This document shows positions 35,648 to 46,745 of a stretch of DNA of 64,000 nt, in pieces. The stretch spans positions 108,161-172,160 of the forward strand of contig NZ_MBQD01000026.1 in NCBI RefSeq assembly GCF_001693815.1. The letters run 5' to 3'. The DNA comes from Tessaracoccus lapidicaptus. GTDB lineage: Bacteria > Actinomycetota > Actinomycetes > Propionibacteriales > Propionibacteriaceae. The notes beneath the pieces were generated by a model that was given only the letters and a program-made list of their open reading frames with translations, did not search any database and was not told the DNA's origin. Numbering within the stretch: the stretch's first letter is position 1; every line of letters begins with the position of its first letter. Made by a program: the position numbers and the translations under genes.

Positions 35648-35698
35648 GAATCCGGGGAGATAGCTCCCATAGACGGCTATCTCCCCGGATCCTCACTG
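35642..35698. repeat. 56-bp palindromic element B, downstream of the DUF559 gene
   Basis: Long hairpin: CAGTGAG (35642-35648) with CTCACTG (35692-35698), and ATCCGGGGAGATAGC (35650-35664) with GCTATCTCCCCGGAT (35676-35690), loop of 11 bases; 22 pairs with one mismatch. The first arm holds the DUF559 stop codon. It also lies between convergent genes and may act as a two-way stop. Confidence 0.92.
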
Positions 35699-35747
35699 CG
35701 GTGGCGCGGCACATTGTGCGAGGCAGGGAAGCCGTAGGCTCCTCGTC

Positions 35748-36623
35748 TCAGGGCTCCCCGCGCCGGGCCACGCTCAACTCGCCGACGAGATGCGGCTTGC
35801 CCTCCCGGTTGACGACCGCGAACCGCCACTGCCCGTCCTCGCGGACCACGCCGTAGCCCACCTTCGCGGGCAGCAGGATCGGCTTGGCGAACTGGACCCG
35901 CACGCGGTACGCGTCGGGCAACTCACCACCCAACGCCGCGACCGCCCGCGCATGCGTCCACATCCCGTGGATGATCGGCCGCGGGAACCCGAACAGCCGG
36001 GCCGTCAGCGCGTTGAGGTGGATCGGGTTGTGGTCCCCGGACACGGACGCGTAGCGGCGGCCCAGATCGCCGGGCAACCGCCACTCCTGCGACGGCGCCA
36101 CCGACGGCGCGGCCAGGCGCACGGGAGGCGGCGCATCGCCGGCCACGCGGGCCCCGCCCGCCAGATACACCGATGTGCCGTGCCAGACCAGCTCGTCGCC
36201 GACGTGCACCTCGCCCACCATGTCGAACGTGGCGCCCTTCGCGTGGGGCTGCAGGTTCCCGGCCCGGACCGACACGCGCAGGACCTCGTCCACCCGAAGG
36301 GGACGGTGCAGCGTCATGTCGTTGGTGACGTGCACGAGCCCGGCGAGCGGGAACGGGAAGTCGTCCGCGGCCATCGCCTCCGTCTGGAGCGGGAAGGTCA
36401 GCACGTGCAGCCAGGTGGCGGGCATCTCGTCGCGCAGGGCGAAGCCCGTCTCGGCACAGTAGGCCGCCAGCCGCGACACCGCCACCCGGTGCTCCATCAC
36501 CATGTGGGTGCGCGCCGGCAGCGTGGCCACGTCGCCCGGCTTCTTCGTCAGTCCCCGCAGCGCCTTCGCGAGGACGCCCTTCGGCTCCGGGAGGGTGGGG
36601 AGCACCACCACGTCGCGGCCCAT
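35748..36623 (-). CDS. MaoC-like (R)-hydratase/HtdX-like
   Basis: 291-residue double hot-dog protein. The C-terminal hydratase motif is YASVSGDHNPIHLNALTARL (Asp and His catalytic) followed by FGFPRPIIHGMW. Converts a trans-2-enoyl thioester to the (R)-3-hydroxyacyl form or the reverse. ATG at 36623 shares a base with the SDR gene stop. Order thiolase-FabG4-MaoC matches the fadA2-fabG4-htdX locus of mycobacteria. Confidence 0.85.
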   Translation of the reverse strand: MGRDVVVLPTLPEPKGVLAKALRGLTKKPGDVATLPARTHMVMEHRVAVSRLAAYCAETGFALRDEMPATWLHVLTFPLQTEAMAADDFPFPLAGLVHVTNDMTLHRPLRVDEVLRVSVRAGNLQPHAKGATFDMVGEVHVGDELVWHGTSVYLAGGARVAGDAPPPVRLAAPSVAPSQEWRLPGDLGRRYASVSGDHNPIHLNALTARLFGFPRPIIHGMWTHARAVAALGGELPDAYRVRVQFAKPILLPAKVGYGVVREDGQWRFAVVNREGKPHLVGELSVARRGEP

Positions 36624-38011
36624 CAGGCACCCACCAGGTTCTGGCCGCACACGCGGATGACCTGCCCGTTCACGCCGCCGGAGGCGGGATCGCACAGATA
36701 CGCGAGGGTCTCCGCGACGTCCACCGGGCGGCCGCCCTGGTTCAACGAGTTGGAGCGGCGGAAGATCTCTCGCTGCACGAACGGGATGGCGGCGGTCATC
36801 TCGGTCTCGATGAATCCGGGAGCCACCGCGTTGACGGTGATCGGCCGGGCGGCGAGTTCCTCCCGCATGGCCCACACCAGGCCCATGACGCCGGCCTTGG
36901 ACGCTGCGTAGTTCGTCTGGCCCTTGTTGCCCGCGACGCCGGAGGTCGAGGCGATGCCGACGATGCGCGCCTCCTCGGCGAGCCCGCCGGGGACGTCGTG
37001 AGTGAGGAGGTAGTCGTTGATGCGCATCTCGGCCGCGAGGTTGACGTCGAGCACGGACGCCCAGCGCTTCTCGTCGAGGTTGGCCAGCAGCTTGTCGCGC
37101 GTAATGCCGGCGTTGTGCACCACCGCCCAGATCCGCGACGACTCGCCGTGCACGCGCGCGACATGCTCCGCCATGCGGGCGCCCGCGTCGCCCGACGTGA
37201 TGTCGAGCTGCAGGGCCGACCCCCCGACCTCGTTGGCGACCGACGCCAGCGCGTCACCCGACGCGGGGATGTCGACGGCGACCACCGTCGCCCCGTCCCT
37301 GGCGAAGGTGCGCGCGATCGCCGCACCGATACCGCGCGCGGCTCCGGTCACCACCACGACACGGCCGTCGAACGGCCGGGCCGTGACGCTGTGCCGACGC
37401 TCCGCGGTCCCCACGCGCCAGGCCTGCCCGCTGACGAACGCCGAGCGACCCTCCAGGAGGAACGACATGGTGGACGCCAGGTCGGCGGGCTCCGTGCCCC
37501 GGCGCACGAACACGAGGTTCGCCGTCGCGCCGCCGCGCAGCTCCTTGCCCACGGTGCGGTTGACGCCGTCGACGGCCTGTGCCACGGCCTTCGCCTCCAG
37601 GCCCTCCACGTCGGCCGCGTCCGTGGCCAGGACGATCACGCGCCCCGACTCCTCCAGCGAGCGCATGACCGGGCGCAGCGCCCGGCGGATCCCCTCGAGC
37701 TGCGTGATCTCCCGCACGCCGGTGGCGTCGACGACGATCGCGCCCGGGCGCGTCGAGTACCGCGGCGGCACGTCGCGGCCCTTCTCGTCCTTGGTTCGCG
37801 ACTCGGGCAGGTCCAGCAACGGCTCAGCCGCCTCGATGCCGAGTTGCGCGAGCGTGGCCCGGCCCAGGCCGCCGCCGTCGAGCTCGGCGAGCACCACGGG
37901 CCCGGTGGGCAGGACCCGCCCCCGCCGGAGCCGCGGCGGATCGGCGAGGCCGGCCTTCCGGGCGACGAACTTCCCCGCGGGGGTGGCGTACAGCTTCTCC
38001 AACACGTCCAT
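36623..38011 (-). CDS. 3-oxoacyl-ACP/CoA reductase, large FabG4 type
   Basis: 462 residues, a high-molecular-weight SDR: an N-terminal degenerate flavodoxin-like domain (about 200 residues) and a complete C-terminal SDR domain with TGAARGIGAAIA (NAD(P) binding), the Asn of HNAGIT, and the catalytic Ser/Tyr-x3-Lys in IASTSG and YAASKAG. FabG4-type enzymes reduce 3-oxoacyl-CoA with NADH. ATG at 38011, one base after the thiolase stop. Confidence 0.88.
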   Translation of the reverse strand: MDVLEKLYATPAGKFVARKAGLADPPRLRRGRVLPTGPVVLAELDGGGLGRATLAQLGIEAAEPLLDLPESRTKDEKGRDVPPRYSTRPGAIVVDATGVREITQLEGIRRALRPVMRSLEESGRVIVLATDAADVEGLEAKAVAQAVDGVNRTVGKELRGGATANLVFVRRGTEPADLASTMSFLLEGRSAFVSGQAWRVGTAERRHSVTARPFDGRVVVVTGAARGIGAAIARTFARDGATVVAVDIPASGDALASVANEVGGSALQLDITSGDAGARMAEHVARVHGESSRIWAVVHNAGITRDKLLANLDEKRWASVLDVNLAAEMRINDYLLTHDVPGGLAEEARIVGIASTSGVAGNKGQTNYAASKAGVMGLVWAMREELAARPITVNAVAPGFIETEMTAAIPFVQREIFRRSNSLNQGGRPVDVAETLAYLCDPASGGVNGQVIRVCGQNLVGA

Positions 38012-38012
38012 G

Positions 38013-39257
38013 TCAGGCCTCCAGGATCGCGACGACACCCTGGCCGCCGGCAGCGCAGATCGACACCAGTCCGCGCGACCCGGGGCCGCGCTCATGCAGC
38101 ATCTTCGCCAGGGAGGCGACGATGCGTCCGCCGGTCGCGGCGAACGGGTGGCCCGCGGCGAGCGACGAGCCCTTGACGTTGAGCTTCGAGCGGTCCACGG
38201 TGCCCACGCCGTTCTGCTCCAGCGCCTTCAGCGTGGCCAGCACCGTGGAGGCGAACGCCTCGTGGAACTCGAAGAAGTCGAAGTCGTCCAGCGTCAGGCC
38301 GTTGCGCTCCAGCAGGACCGGGATCGCCCTCGTCGGGGCCAGGAGCAGGTCCTCGCGCCCCGTCACGTAGTCCGAGGCCGCGACCTGGGCGTCGACGACC
38401 TTCGCCCACACCGGCCAGCCCCGGCCGCGCGCGTACTCCTCCTCGGCCACCAGCACCAGCGCAGCGCCGTCGGTCAGCGCCGTCGAGTTCCCGGCCGTCA
38501 TGGTGGCGGCCTCGCCCTTACCGAAGACGGTGCGGAGCTTGGCGAGCGCCTCCTTCGAGGTGTCGGCGCGCAGGATGGAGTCGCGGGCGACCTTGAGGTA
38601 GGGGGTCACGAGATCGTCGAAGAAGCCCGCGTCCCACGCGGCTCCGAGGTTGCGGTGCGACGCCAGCGCCAGATCGTCCTGCTCCTCGCGCGTGATGCCC
38701 CACTTCGCGGTGGTCAGCGCCTGGGACTCGCCCATGCTCAGCCCGGTGCGGGGCTCGACCACGGCCGGGGGCACCGGCGCCAGGTCGGCCGGGCGGATCC
38801 GGGCCAGCGCCGTCAACTTGTCCGGGAGGCTGCGGGCCCGCGACAGCGCGAGCATGGCCTTGCGGAGCCGTTCGGTCACGACGAGCGGGGCGTCGGAGGC
38901 CGAGTCGACCCCGCCGGCGATCGCCACGTCCATCTGCCCCAGGCGGATCTTGTTGCTGGCGTAGACGACGGCCTCGAGCCCGGTGCCGCAGGCCTGTTGC
39001 AGGTCGCACGCGGGCGTGTGCGGAGACAGCGCCGACCCGAGGACCGCCTCGCGGGTGAGGTTGAAGTCCCGCGTGTGCTTGAGCACGGCGCCGGCGACCA
39101 CCTCGCCGACCTCCTGTCCGGCCAGGCCGAAGCGGGCGACGAGCCCGTCGAGTGCGGCGGTGAGCAGGTCCTGCGCGGAGGCGTCCGCGTAGCGGCCGCC
39201 GGCCTTGACGAAGGGTGTGCGGTTGCCGCCCACCACCACAGCTGTGCGTGACGTCAT
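38013..39257 (-). CDS. Acetyl-CoA C-acyltransferase (thiolase, FadA2/FadI type)
   Basis: 414 residues. Nucleophile Cys in QQACGTGLEA, EFHEAFA, GHPFAATGGR and the second catalytic Cys in CAAGGQG. RBS GGGAGGA before ATG at 39257. First gene of the minus-strand fatty-acid operon, divergent from the TetR regulator; probably used in beta-oxidation. Confidence 0.9.
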   Translation of the reverse strand: MTSRTAVVVGGNRTPFVKAGGRYADASAQDLLTAALDGLVARFGLAGQEVGEVVAGAVLKHTRDFNLTREAVLGSALSPHTPACDLQQACGTGLEAVVYASNKIRLGQMDVAIAGGVDSASDAPLVVTERLRKAMLALSRARSLPDKLTALARIRPADLAPVPPAVVEPRTGLSMGESQALTTAKWGITREEQDDLALASHRNLGAAWDAGFFDDLVTPYLKVARDSILRADTSKEALAKLRTVFGKGEAATMTAGNSTALTDGAALVLVAEEEYARGRGWPVWAKVVDAQVAASDYVTGREDLLLAPTRAIPVLLERNGLTLDDFDFFEFHEAFASTVLATLKALEQNGVGTVDRSKLNVKGSSLAAGHPFAATGGRIVASLAKMLHERGPGSRGLVSICAAGGQGVVAILEA

Positions 39258-39281
39258 CGTTGAGTCCTCCCAGTCGGGTTA

Positions 39282-39309
39282 TTCGGTACCCACAGTAGCA
39301 GGTACGCAA
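39282..39309. promoter_or_regulatory. Predicted TetR operator
   Basis: Imperfect inverted repeat TTCGGTACC-N10-GGTACGCAA (TTNNGTACC/GGTACNNAA) in the 74-base gap between the thiolase and the TetR gene. The position between the divergent starts suits control of both operons. Confidence 0.5.
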
Positions 39310-39331
39310 AGTTTCCGATACTCTTGGTGTC

Positions 39332-39970
39332 ATGAAGATCGACACCGGCGTCGCCCCGACGCCCGACGGCCGCGCAGCCCGCTGGGAGGAACACAACATC
39401 CAGCGCCGCCGCGCGCTCGTCGAGGAGGCCGTCCGCGCGATCCGCGCCCACGGACCGGCCATCGGGATGGACGAGATCGCCGCCCAGAGCGGCACATCCA
39501 AGACCGTGCTGTACCGGCACTTCGGGGACAAGGCCGGCCTGTACCAGGCCGTCGTCGAGTCCGTGCACGACTTCATCCTGCGCAAGCTGCCCCTTGCCGA
39601 CGCCGAGTCGTTCGAGCCGCGCGAGCTGGTGCGCAACCTCGCCGACGCCTACCTCGCCGTCGTCGAACGGGACCGCAACCTCTACCTGTTCGTCGCGTCC
39701 CGGCCGGCCGGCGAGACCCCCGTCGACGACCCGGTCTTCACCATCACCACCCGCATCGGCAACGAGGTGTCGGCCGCGTTCCGCGCCTGGCTGCACCGCG
39801 AGGGCCTCGACGAGGAGCCCGCCAACACGTGGGGCCACGGCGCCGTCGGCTTCATCTGGGCGGTCGCCGACCGCTGGATCCTCACCAACCTCAGACGACC
39901 CCGCGCCGAGGTCGTCGACTACATCGACCGACTGTTCACGCCCGCGTTCGACGCACAACGAAGGAGTTGA
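39332..39970 (+). CDS. TetR-family transcriptional regulator of the fatty-acid locus
   Basis: 212 residues; the N-terminal TetR helix-turn-helix is in GMDEIAAQSGTSKTVLYRHFGDK (residues about 44-66 in this run: IAAQSGTSKTVLYRHF). The C-terminal ligand domain has no specific mark, but the context suggests an acyl-CoA. TACTCT (39319-39324) lies 7 bases before the ATG (leaderless). Ends 5 bases before the acyl-CoA dehydrogenase. Confidence 0.88.
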   Translation: MKIDTGVAPTPDGRAARWEEHNIQRRRALVEEAVRAIRAHGPAIGMDEIAAQSGTSKTVLYRHFGDKAGLYQAVVESVHDFILRKLPLADAESFEPRELVRNLADAYLAVVERDRNLYLFVASRPAGETPVDDPVFTITTRIGNEVSAAFRAWLHREGLDEEPANTWGHGAVGFIWAVADRWILTNLRRPRAEVVDYIDRLFTPAFDAQRRS

Positions 39971-39975
39971 CCCTG

Positions 39976-41901
39976 ATGACCCTCTCCCCCACCGGTGAAG
40001 GCCTCCGCCGAGCCCTGGACGGACCGTTCCACGACCTTAAGCAGCGCTGGCGCGACGAGGTGACCGCCGACGACATCGTCCGCGACACCGCCCTCAGCGT
40101 CGAGGAGGCCCGCGAGTGGACCCTGGACCGCGTCGTCCGGCTCGCCCACCGCGACCTCGTCACCGCGGGCTTCCCCGCGGAGGTCGGCGGGACCGGGAAC
40201 GTCGCGGCGTCCGTGGCGAACTTCGAGATGGTCGCGATGGGCGACCTGTCCCTGACGATCAAGACCGGCGTCCAGCACGGGTTGTTCGGCGGCGCCATCA
40301 CCAACCTGGGCACCGACTACCACCACCGCACGTTCCTTCCCGGCGCCATCAGCACCGAGCTGCTCGGCTGCTTCGCGATGACCGAGTTGGGGCACGGCTC
40401 AGACGTCCAGTCGCTCGAGACCACCATCACCTGGCTGCCCGACACCGGAGAGTTCGAGGTGCACTCACCGACGCCATCGGCCACCAAGGCCTACATCGGC
40501 AACGCCGCCCGCGACGGCCGGATGGCCGCCGTGTTCGGCCAGCTCATCGTCGACGGCGAGCACCAGGGCGTGCACGTGGTGCTGGTGCCGATCCGCGACG
40601 AGGCGGGCGCTGACCTGCCCGGCGTCACCACGGGCGACCACGGCCACAAGGGTGGCCTGCTCGGCATCGACAACGGCACGATCCGGTTCGACCACGTCCG
40701 CGTCCCGCGGGAGATGCTGCTCGACCGCTACGGCGGCGTCGACGAGGAGGGCCGGTACCACTCGCCGATCGAGAGCAAGAACGCGCGGTTCTTCACCATG
40801 CTGGGCACGCTGGTCCGGGGCCGGATCTGCGTCGGCGGCGGCGCCGCCTCGGCGGCCCGGAAGGCGCTGAGTATCGCGGTGCGCTACGGCGACCGGCGGC
40901 GCCAGTTCCGCAGCCCCGGCCTGGGCGAGGAGATCCTCCTGCTCGACTACCTCACGCACCAGCGCCGCCTCCTCCCCCACGTGGCGCGGGCCTATGCGTA
41001 CGGCTTCGCGCAGAACGAGCTGGCGCTGCAGCTGCAGCGGGTGTCCGACGGCGACGGCGACGTCCGCGACTCCCGCGAGCTCGAGACCCGGGCCGCCGGC
41101 ATGAAGGCCCTCCTGACCCGCTGGGCGCTGGACTCCATGCAGGAGGCCCGCGAGGCGTGCGGCGGCGCGGGATACATGTCGGACAACGGCATCACGATGG
41201 CCCGGCAGGACGCCGACATCTTCGCCACGTTCGAGGGCGACAACACCGTGTTGCTGCAGCTGGTGGCGAAGGCGCTGCTGCTGGAGTACAAGTCGACGTG
41301 GGGCGACATGGATCTCCGAGGCACCGCCCAGAAGACCGCCGCGATGCTGGGCCAGACGGTCCTGGAGCGCACGACGGCGCGCTCCGTCATCGAGCGACTG
41401 GTGGCGGTGGCGGACCGCAAGCCCGAGTCCGAGCGGATCCGGGCGCGCGGCTGGCACGTGCAGCTGTTCGAGTTCCGCGAGAAGCACACGGTCGAGGGCC
41501 TGGCCAAGCGCATGCGCGCGGCCGGGAAGTTGCAGGGCGCCGAGCAGCAGGCGGCCATCATGGCCTGTCAGCCGCACATGCTCGAGGCCGCGAAGGCTCA
41601 CGTGGACCGCGTGGTGCTCGAGGCGTTCATCGAGGGCATCGAGGAGTGCGAGGACGACTACATCAAGGCCATCCTGGTCAAGGTGTGCGACCTCTACGCG
41701 CTCAGCACCGTCGAGGCGAACCGCGCCTGGTTCCTCGAGCACGAGGTGTTCGACGCCAAGCGGAGCAAGTCGATCACGGCCACCGTCGACGACCTGTGCG
41801 GCGAGCTGCGACCCAAGGCCCGCGAACTGGCCGAGGGCCTGGGCGTCCCCGAGGAGTGGCTCAAGCACCCCCGCGAGGCGGTGCCGCCGCTGCTGCCCTG
41901 A
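39976..41901 (+). CDS. Large acyl-CoA dehydrogenase/oxidase-like protein (FadE5-like)
   Basis: 641 residues, well above the usual 380 of acyl-CoA dehydrogenases and close to FadE5 or acyl-CoA oxidases. FAD/substrate segments GCFAMTELGHGSDVQSLET and the ACGGAGYMSDNGI flavin site; a long C-terminal helical domain follows (about residues 440-641). AAGGAG lies 9 bases before ATG at 39976. Beside a fadA2-fabG4-htdX set, as in Mycobacterium. Dehydrogenase or oxidase cannot be separated from the sequence. Confidence 0.87.
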   Translation: MTLSPTGEGLRRALDGPFHDLKQRWRDEVTADDIVRDTALSVEEAREWTLDRVVRLAHRDLVTAGFPAEVGGTGNVAASVANFEMVAMGDLSLTIKTGVQHGLFGGAITNLGTDYHHRTFLPGAISTELLGCFAMTELGHGSDVQSLETTITWLPDTGEFEVHSPTPSATKAYIGNAARDGRMAAVFGQLIVDGEHQGVHVVLVPIRDEAGADLPGVTTGDHGHKGGLLGIDNGTIRFDHVRVPREMLLDRYGGVDEEGRYHSPIESKNARFFTMLGTLVRGRICVGGGAASAARKALSIAVRYGDRRRQFRSPGLGEEILLLDYLTHQRRLLPHVARAYAYGFAQNELALQLQRVSDGDGDVRDSRELETRAAGMKALLTRWALDSMQEAREACGGAGYMSDNGITMARQDADIFATFEGDNTVLLQLVAKALLLEYKSTWGDMDLRGTAQKTAAMLGQTVLERTTARSVIERLVAVADRKPESERIRARGWHVQLFEFREKHTVEGLAKRMRAAGKLQGAEQQAAIMACQPHMLEAAKAHVDRVVLEAFIEGIEECEDDYIKAILVKVCDLYALSTVEANRAWFLEHEVFDAKRSKSITATVDDLCGELRPKARELAEGLGVPEEWLKHPREAVPPLLP

Positions 41902-41907
41902 CCGGGG

Positions 41908-43134
41908 TCAGTGGGCGACGCCGATGTCGGTGCGGTGGAACCCGTCGGGGAAGTCGATCCGGGCCGCCAGCGCGTAGGCGCGGGTCCGGGCCTCCTCGAC
42001 GTCGGCGCCCCGCCCGACGGTGCCGAGCACGCGGCCGCCCGCCGCGACGAGCGTGTCCCCGTCGAGGCGGGTCCCGGCGTGCAGGATGTAGGCGTCGTCC
42101 TCGTCGTCCGGCAGGGTGATGCGGCCGCCTGTGACCGGCGTCCCGGGGTATCCGGCGGCGGCGGACACGACGACGACCGCCGCCCCGTCGCGCCAGGCGA
42201 GACCGTCGACCGTGTCCAACTCGCCGCGCGCCGCCGCGCGGAGCACGCCCGCCAGCGGGGTCTCGAGCAGCGCGAGCACGGCCTGGGTCTCCGGGTCACC
42301 GAAGCGGACGTTGAACTCGACCACCCGCAGCCCGCGCGACGTCAGCGCCAGCCCCGCGTAGAGCAGCCCGACGAAGGGCGTGCCGCGCCGGTTCATCTCG
42401 GCCAGCGTCGGCTCGACGACCTCGCGCATGATCTGCCCGGTGAGCCCGGGATCCGCCCAGGCCAGCGGGCTGTACGCGCCCATGCCGCCCGTATTGGGGC
42501 CGGCGTCGCCGTCGCCGACGCGCTTGTAGTCCTGCGCGGGCAGCAGCGGAAGCGCGCGCTCGCCGTCGCAGATCGCGAACAGCGACACCTCGGGTCCGTC
42601 GAGGTAGTCCTCGATGACGACGCGCCCGCACGCCGCGGCGTGCGCGAGGGCCGCCTCGCGGTCCTCGGTGACGACGACGCCCTTGCCGGCAGCCAGCCCG
42701 TCGTTCTTGACCACGTAGGGCGCGCCGAACTCGTCGAGCGCGGCCGCGGCCTCCTCCGGCGTCGTGCAGACGCGGGCGTCCGCCGTCGGGACTCCCGCGG
42801 CGAGCATGACGTCCTTGGCGAATGCCTTCGATCCCTCGAGCTCGGCGGCGGCGCGGTCCGGTCCGAACGTGTCGATCCCCGCGGCGCGCAGCGCGTCCGC
42901 GACCCCGGCCACGAGAGGTGCCTCGGGCCCGATGACGACGAGGTCGACGCCCAGCGCGCGGGCGGCGTCGACGACGGCCTCGGGCGACGCCGGGTCGACG
43001 GCGTGCAGGGTCGCGAGGCGCCCGATGCCCGGGTTGCCGGGGGCGGCGTGCAGCTCGGTCACGGACGGGTCGGCGGCCAGGGAGCGGGCGAGCGCGTGCT
43101 CGCGTCCGCCCGAGCCGAGCAGGAGGATCTTCAC
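41908..43134 (-). CDS. purD: Phosphoribosylamine-glycine ligase
   Basis: 408 residues, ATP-grasp fold; GSGGREHALA at the N-terminus, ELEGSKAFAKDVM, VVKNDGLAAGKGV, and RFGDPETQ. Makes GAR in step 2 of purine synthesis. Downstream of purA on the same strand with a 9-base gap. Confidence 0.95.
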   Translation of the reverse strand: MKILLLGSGGREHALARSLAADPSVTELHAAPGNPGIGRLATLHAVDPASPEAVVDAARALGVDLVVIGPEAPLVAGVADALRAAGIDTFGPDRAAAELEGSKAFAKDVMLAAGVPTADARVCTTPEEAAAALDEFGAPYVVKNDGLAAGKGVVVTEDREAALAHAAACGRVVIEDYLDGPEVSLFAICDGERALPLLPAQDYKRVGDGDAGPNTGGMGAYSPLAWADPGLTGQIMREVVEPTLAEMNRRGTPFVGLLYAGLALTSRGLRVVEFNVRFGDPETQAVLALLETPLAGVLRAAARGELDTVDGLAWRDGAAVVVVSAAAGYPGTPVTGGRITLPDDEDDAYILHAGTRLDGDTLVAAGGRVLGTVGRGADVEEARTRAYALAARIDFPDGFHRTDIGVAH

Positions 43135-43143
43135 GGGCGTCTC

Positions 43144-44538
<1,395 letters not shown>

Positions 44539-44955
44539 TCAGGCGCTGTGCTGGTCCACCCAGCGTTCCAGCTCCCGCGCCGGGAGGGCGCCCACCTGCC
44601 GCGACACCTCCCGCCCGTCACGCAGCAGCACGAGCGTGGGGATGCTCATGGCCCCGAACCGGGCCTGGACCTCGCGGTTGTCGTCGACGTTGACCTTGAC
44701 GACCTTGAGCCGCCCGGCGCGCTCCCGCGACAGCTTCTCCAGGACCGGCGCCACCATGTGGCAGGGCCCGCACCACGGCGCCCAGAGGTCCACGACGACG
44801 GGAACCTTGGCCGCCGCGACGGCGTCGAAGTCGCGGTCGGTGCCCTCGACGAGCCAGGGCAGGTCCGCCTTGCACTTCGCACACCGGGGCAGCCCGGAGG
44901 CGGCGGTGGGGACCCGGTTCTTGGCACCACACGAGACGCAGCTGACGATGCTCAT
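44539..44955 (-). CDS. Thioredoxin with N-terminal zinc site (TrxC-like)
   Basis: 138 residues. An N-terminal zinc ribbon (Cys6/Cys9 and Cys25/Cys28) precedes a thioredoxin domain with active site WCGPC (Cys62, Cys65), as in thioredoxin 2. ATG at 44955 gives the zinc domain immediately; the upstream extension is unlikely. Confidence 0.88.
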   Translation of the reverse strand: MSIVSCVSCGAKNRVPTAASGLPRCAKCKADLPWLVEGTDRDFDAVAAAKVPVVVDLWAPWCGPCHMVAPVLEKLSRERAGRLKVVKVNVDDNREVQARFGAMSIPTLVLLRDGREVSRQVGALPARELERWVDQHSA

Positions 44956-45117
44956 GCCCCCATTCTGGCCCGCGGCGGCACGCGAGGGGCGCGCCCGCGC
45001 GCACATCGGTGGCATGGCCTGGCGGGAATCTGCACGAAAGGTCAGTCCTCTTGCCTAGCATCACTGTGGGGAATCAGGATCGATGCATCCCCGCAACGAC
45101 GCAGGAGGTCAGGGACC

Positions 45118-46109
<992 letters not shown>

Positions 46110-46113
<4 letters not shown>

Positions 46114-46745
46114 GCGAACAACTACTGACTCTGGACCTGCTCGCCGACTGGCTGCGCCGGTATGCCGCCATCGTCGACGAGCACAAGACCTACCTCACCG
46201 AGCTCGACTCGGCCATCGGTGACGCGGACCATGGCGCCAACATGGCCCGCGGCACCGCGGCGGTCCTCACGCACGTCGACGACGCCACCACGATCGACGC
46301 CCTGCTGAAGAAGGCGGGCATGACGCTGGTGAGCACCGTCGGCGGCACCTCAGGGCCGCTGTACGGGACCCTGCTCATGAAGATGGGCATGGCCACCGGC
46401 AGCGTCGTCGAGCTCAGCGCGGAGGACTTCGGCAAGGCGCTGCGCGCCGGGCTCGAGGGGCTCGTCGCGCGCGGCAAGACCGAGCTCGGGGACAAGACGA
46501 TGGTCGACGCGCTCGCGCCGGCACTGGACGCGTACGACGCCGCCCTGGCCGACGGATCGGACCTGCACGACGCCGTCGCGGCGGCCGCGCAGGCGGCAGC
46601 CGCCGGTCGCGACGCCACCACGCCGATGGTCGCGAAGAAGGGGCGCGCCAGCTACCTGGGCGAGCGATCCGCCGGCCACCAGGATCCGGGGGCCACGTCG
46701 TCGACGTACCTGTTCGATGCCCTGGCCGATGTGATCGGCGCCTGA
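46110..46745 (+). CDS. dhaL: Dihydroxyacetone kinase, DhaL subunit
   Basis: 211 residues; Mg-ADP-binding subunit. Asp residues in AIGDADHGANMARG hold the metal; VGGTSGPLYGTLLM and ERSAGHQDPGATSS are conserved. Holds ADP as a cofactor, which DhaM phosphorylates. Coupled to dhaM by a TGATG overlap. Confidence 0.93.
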
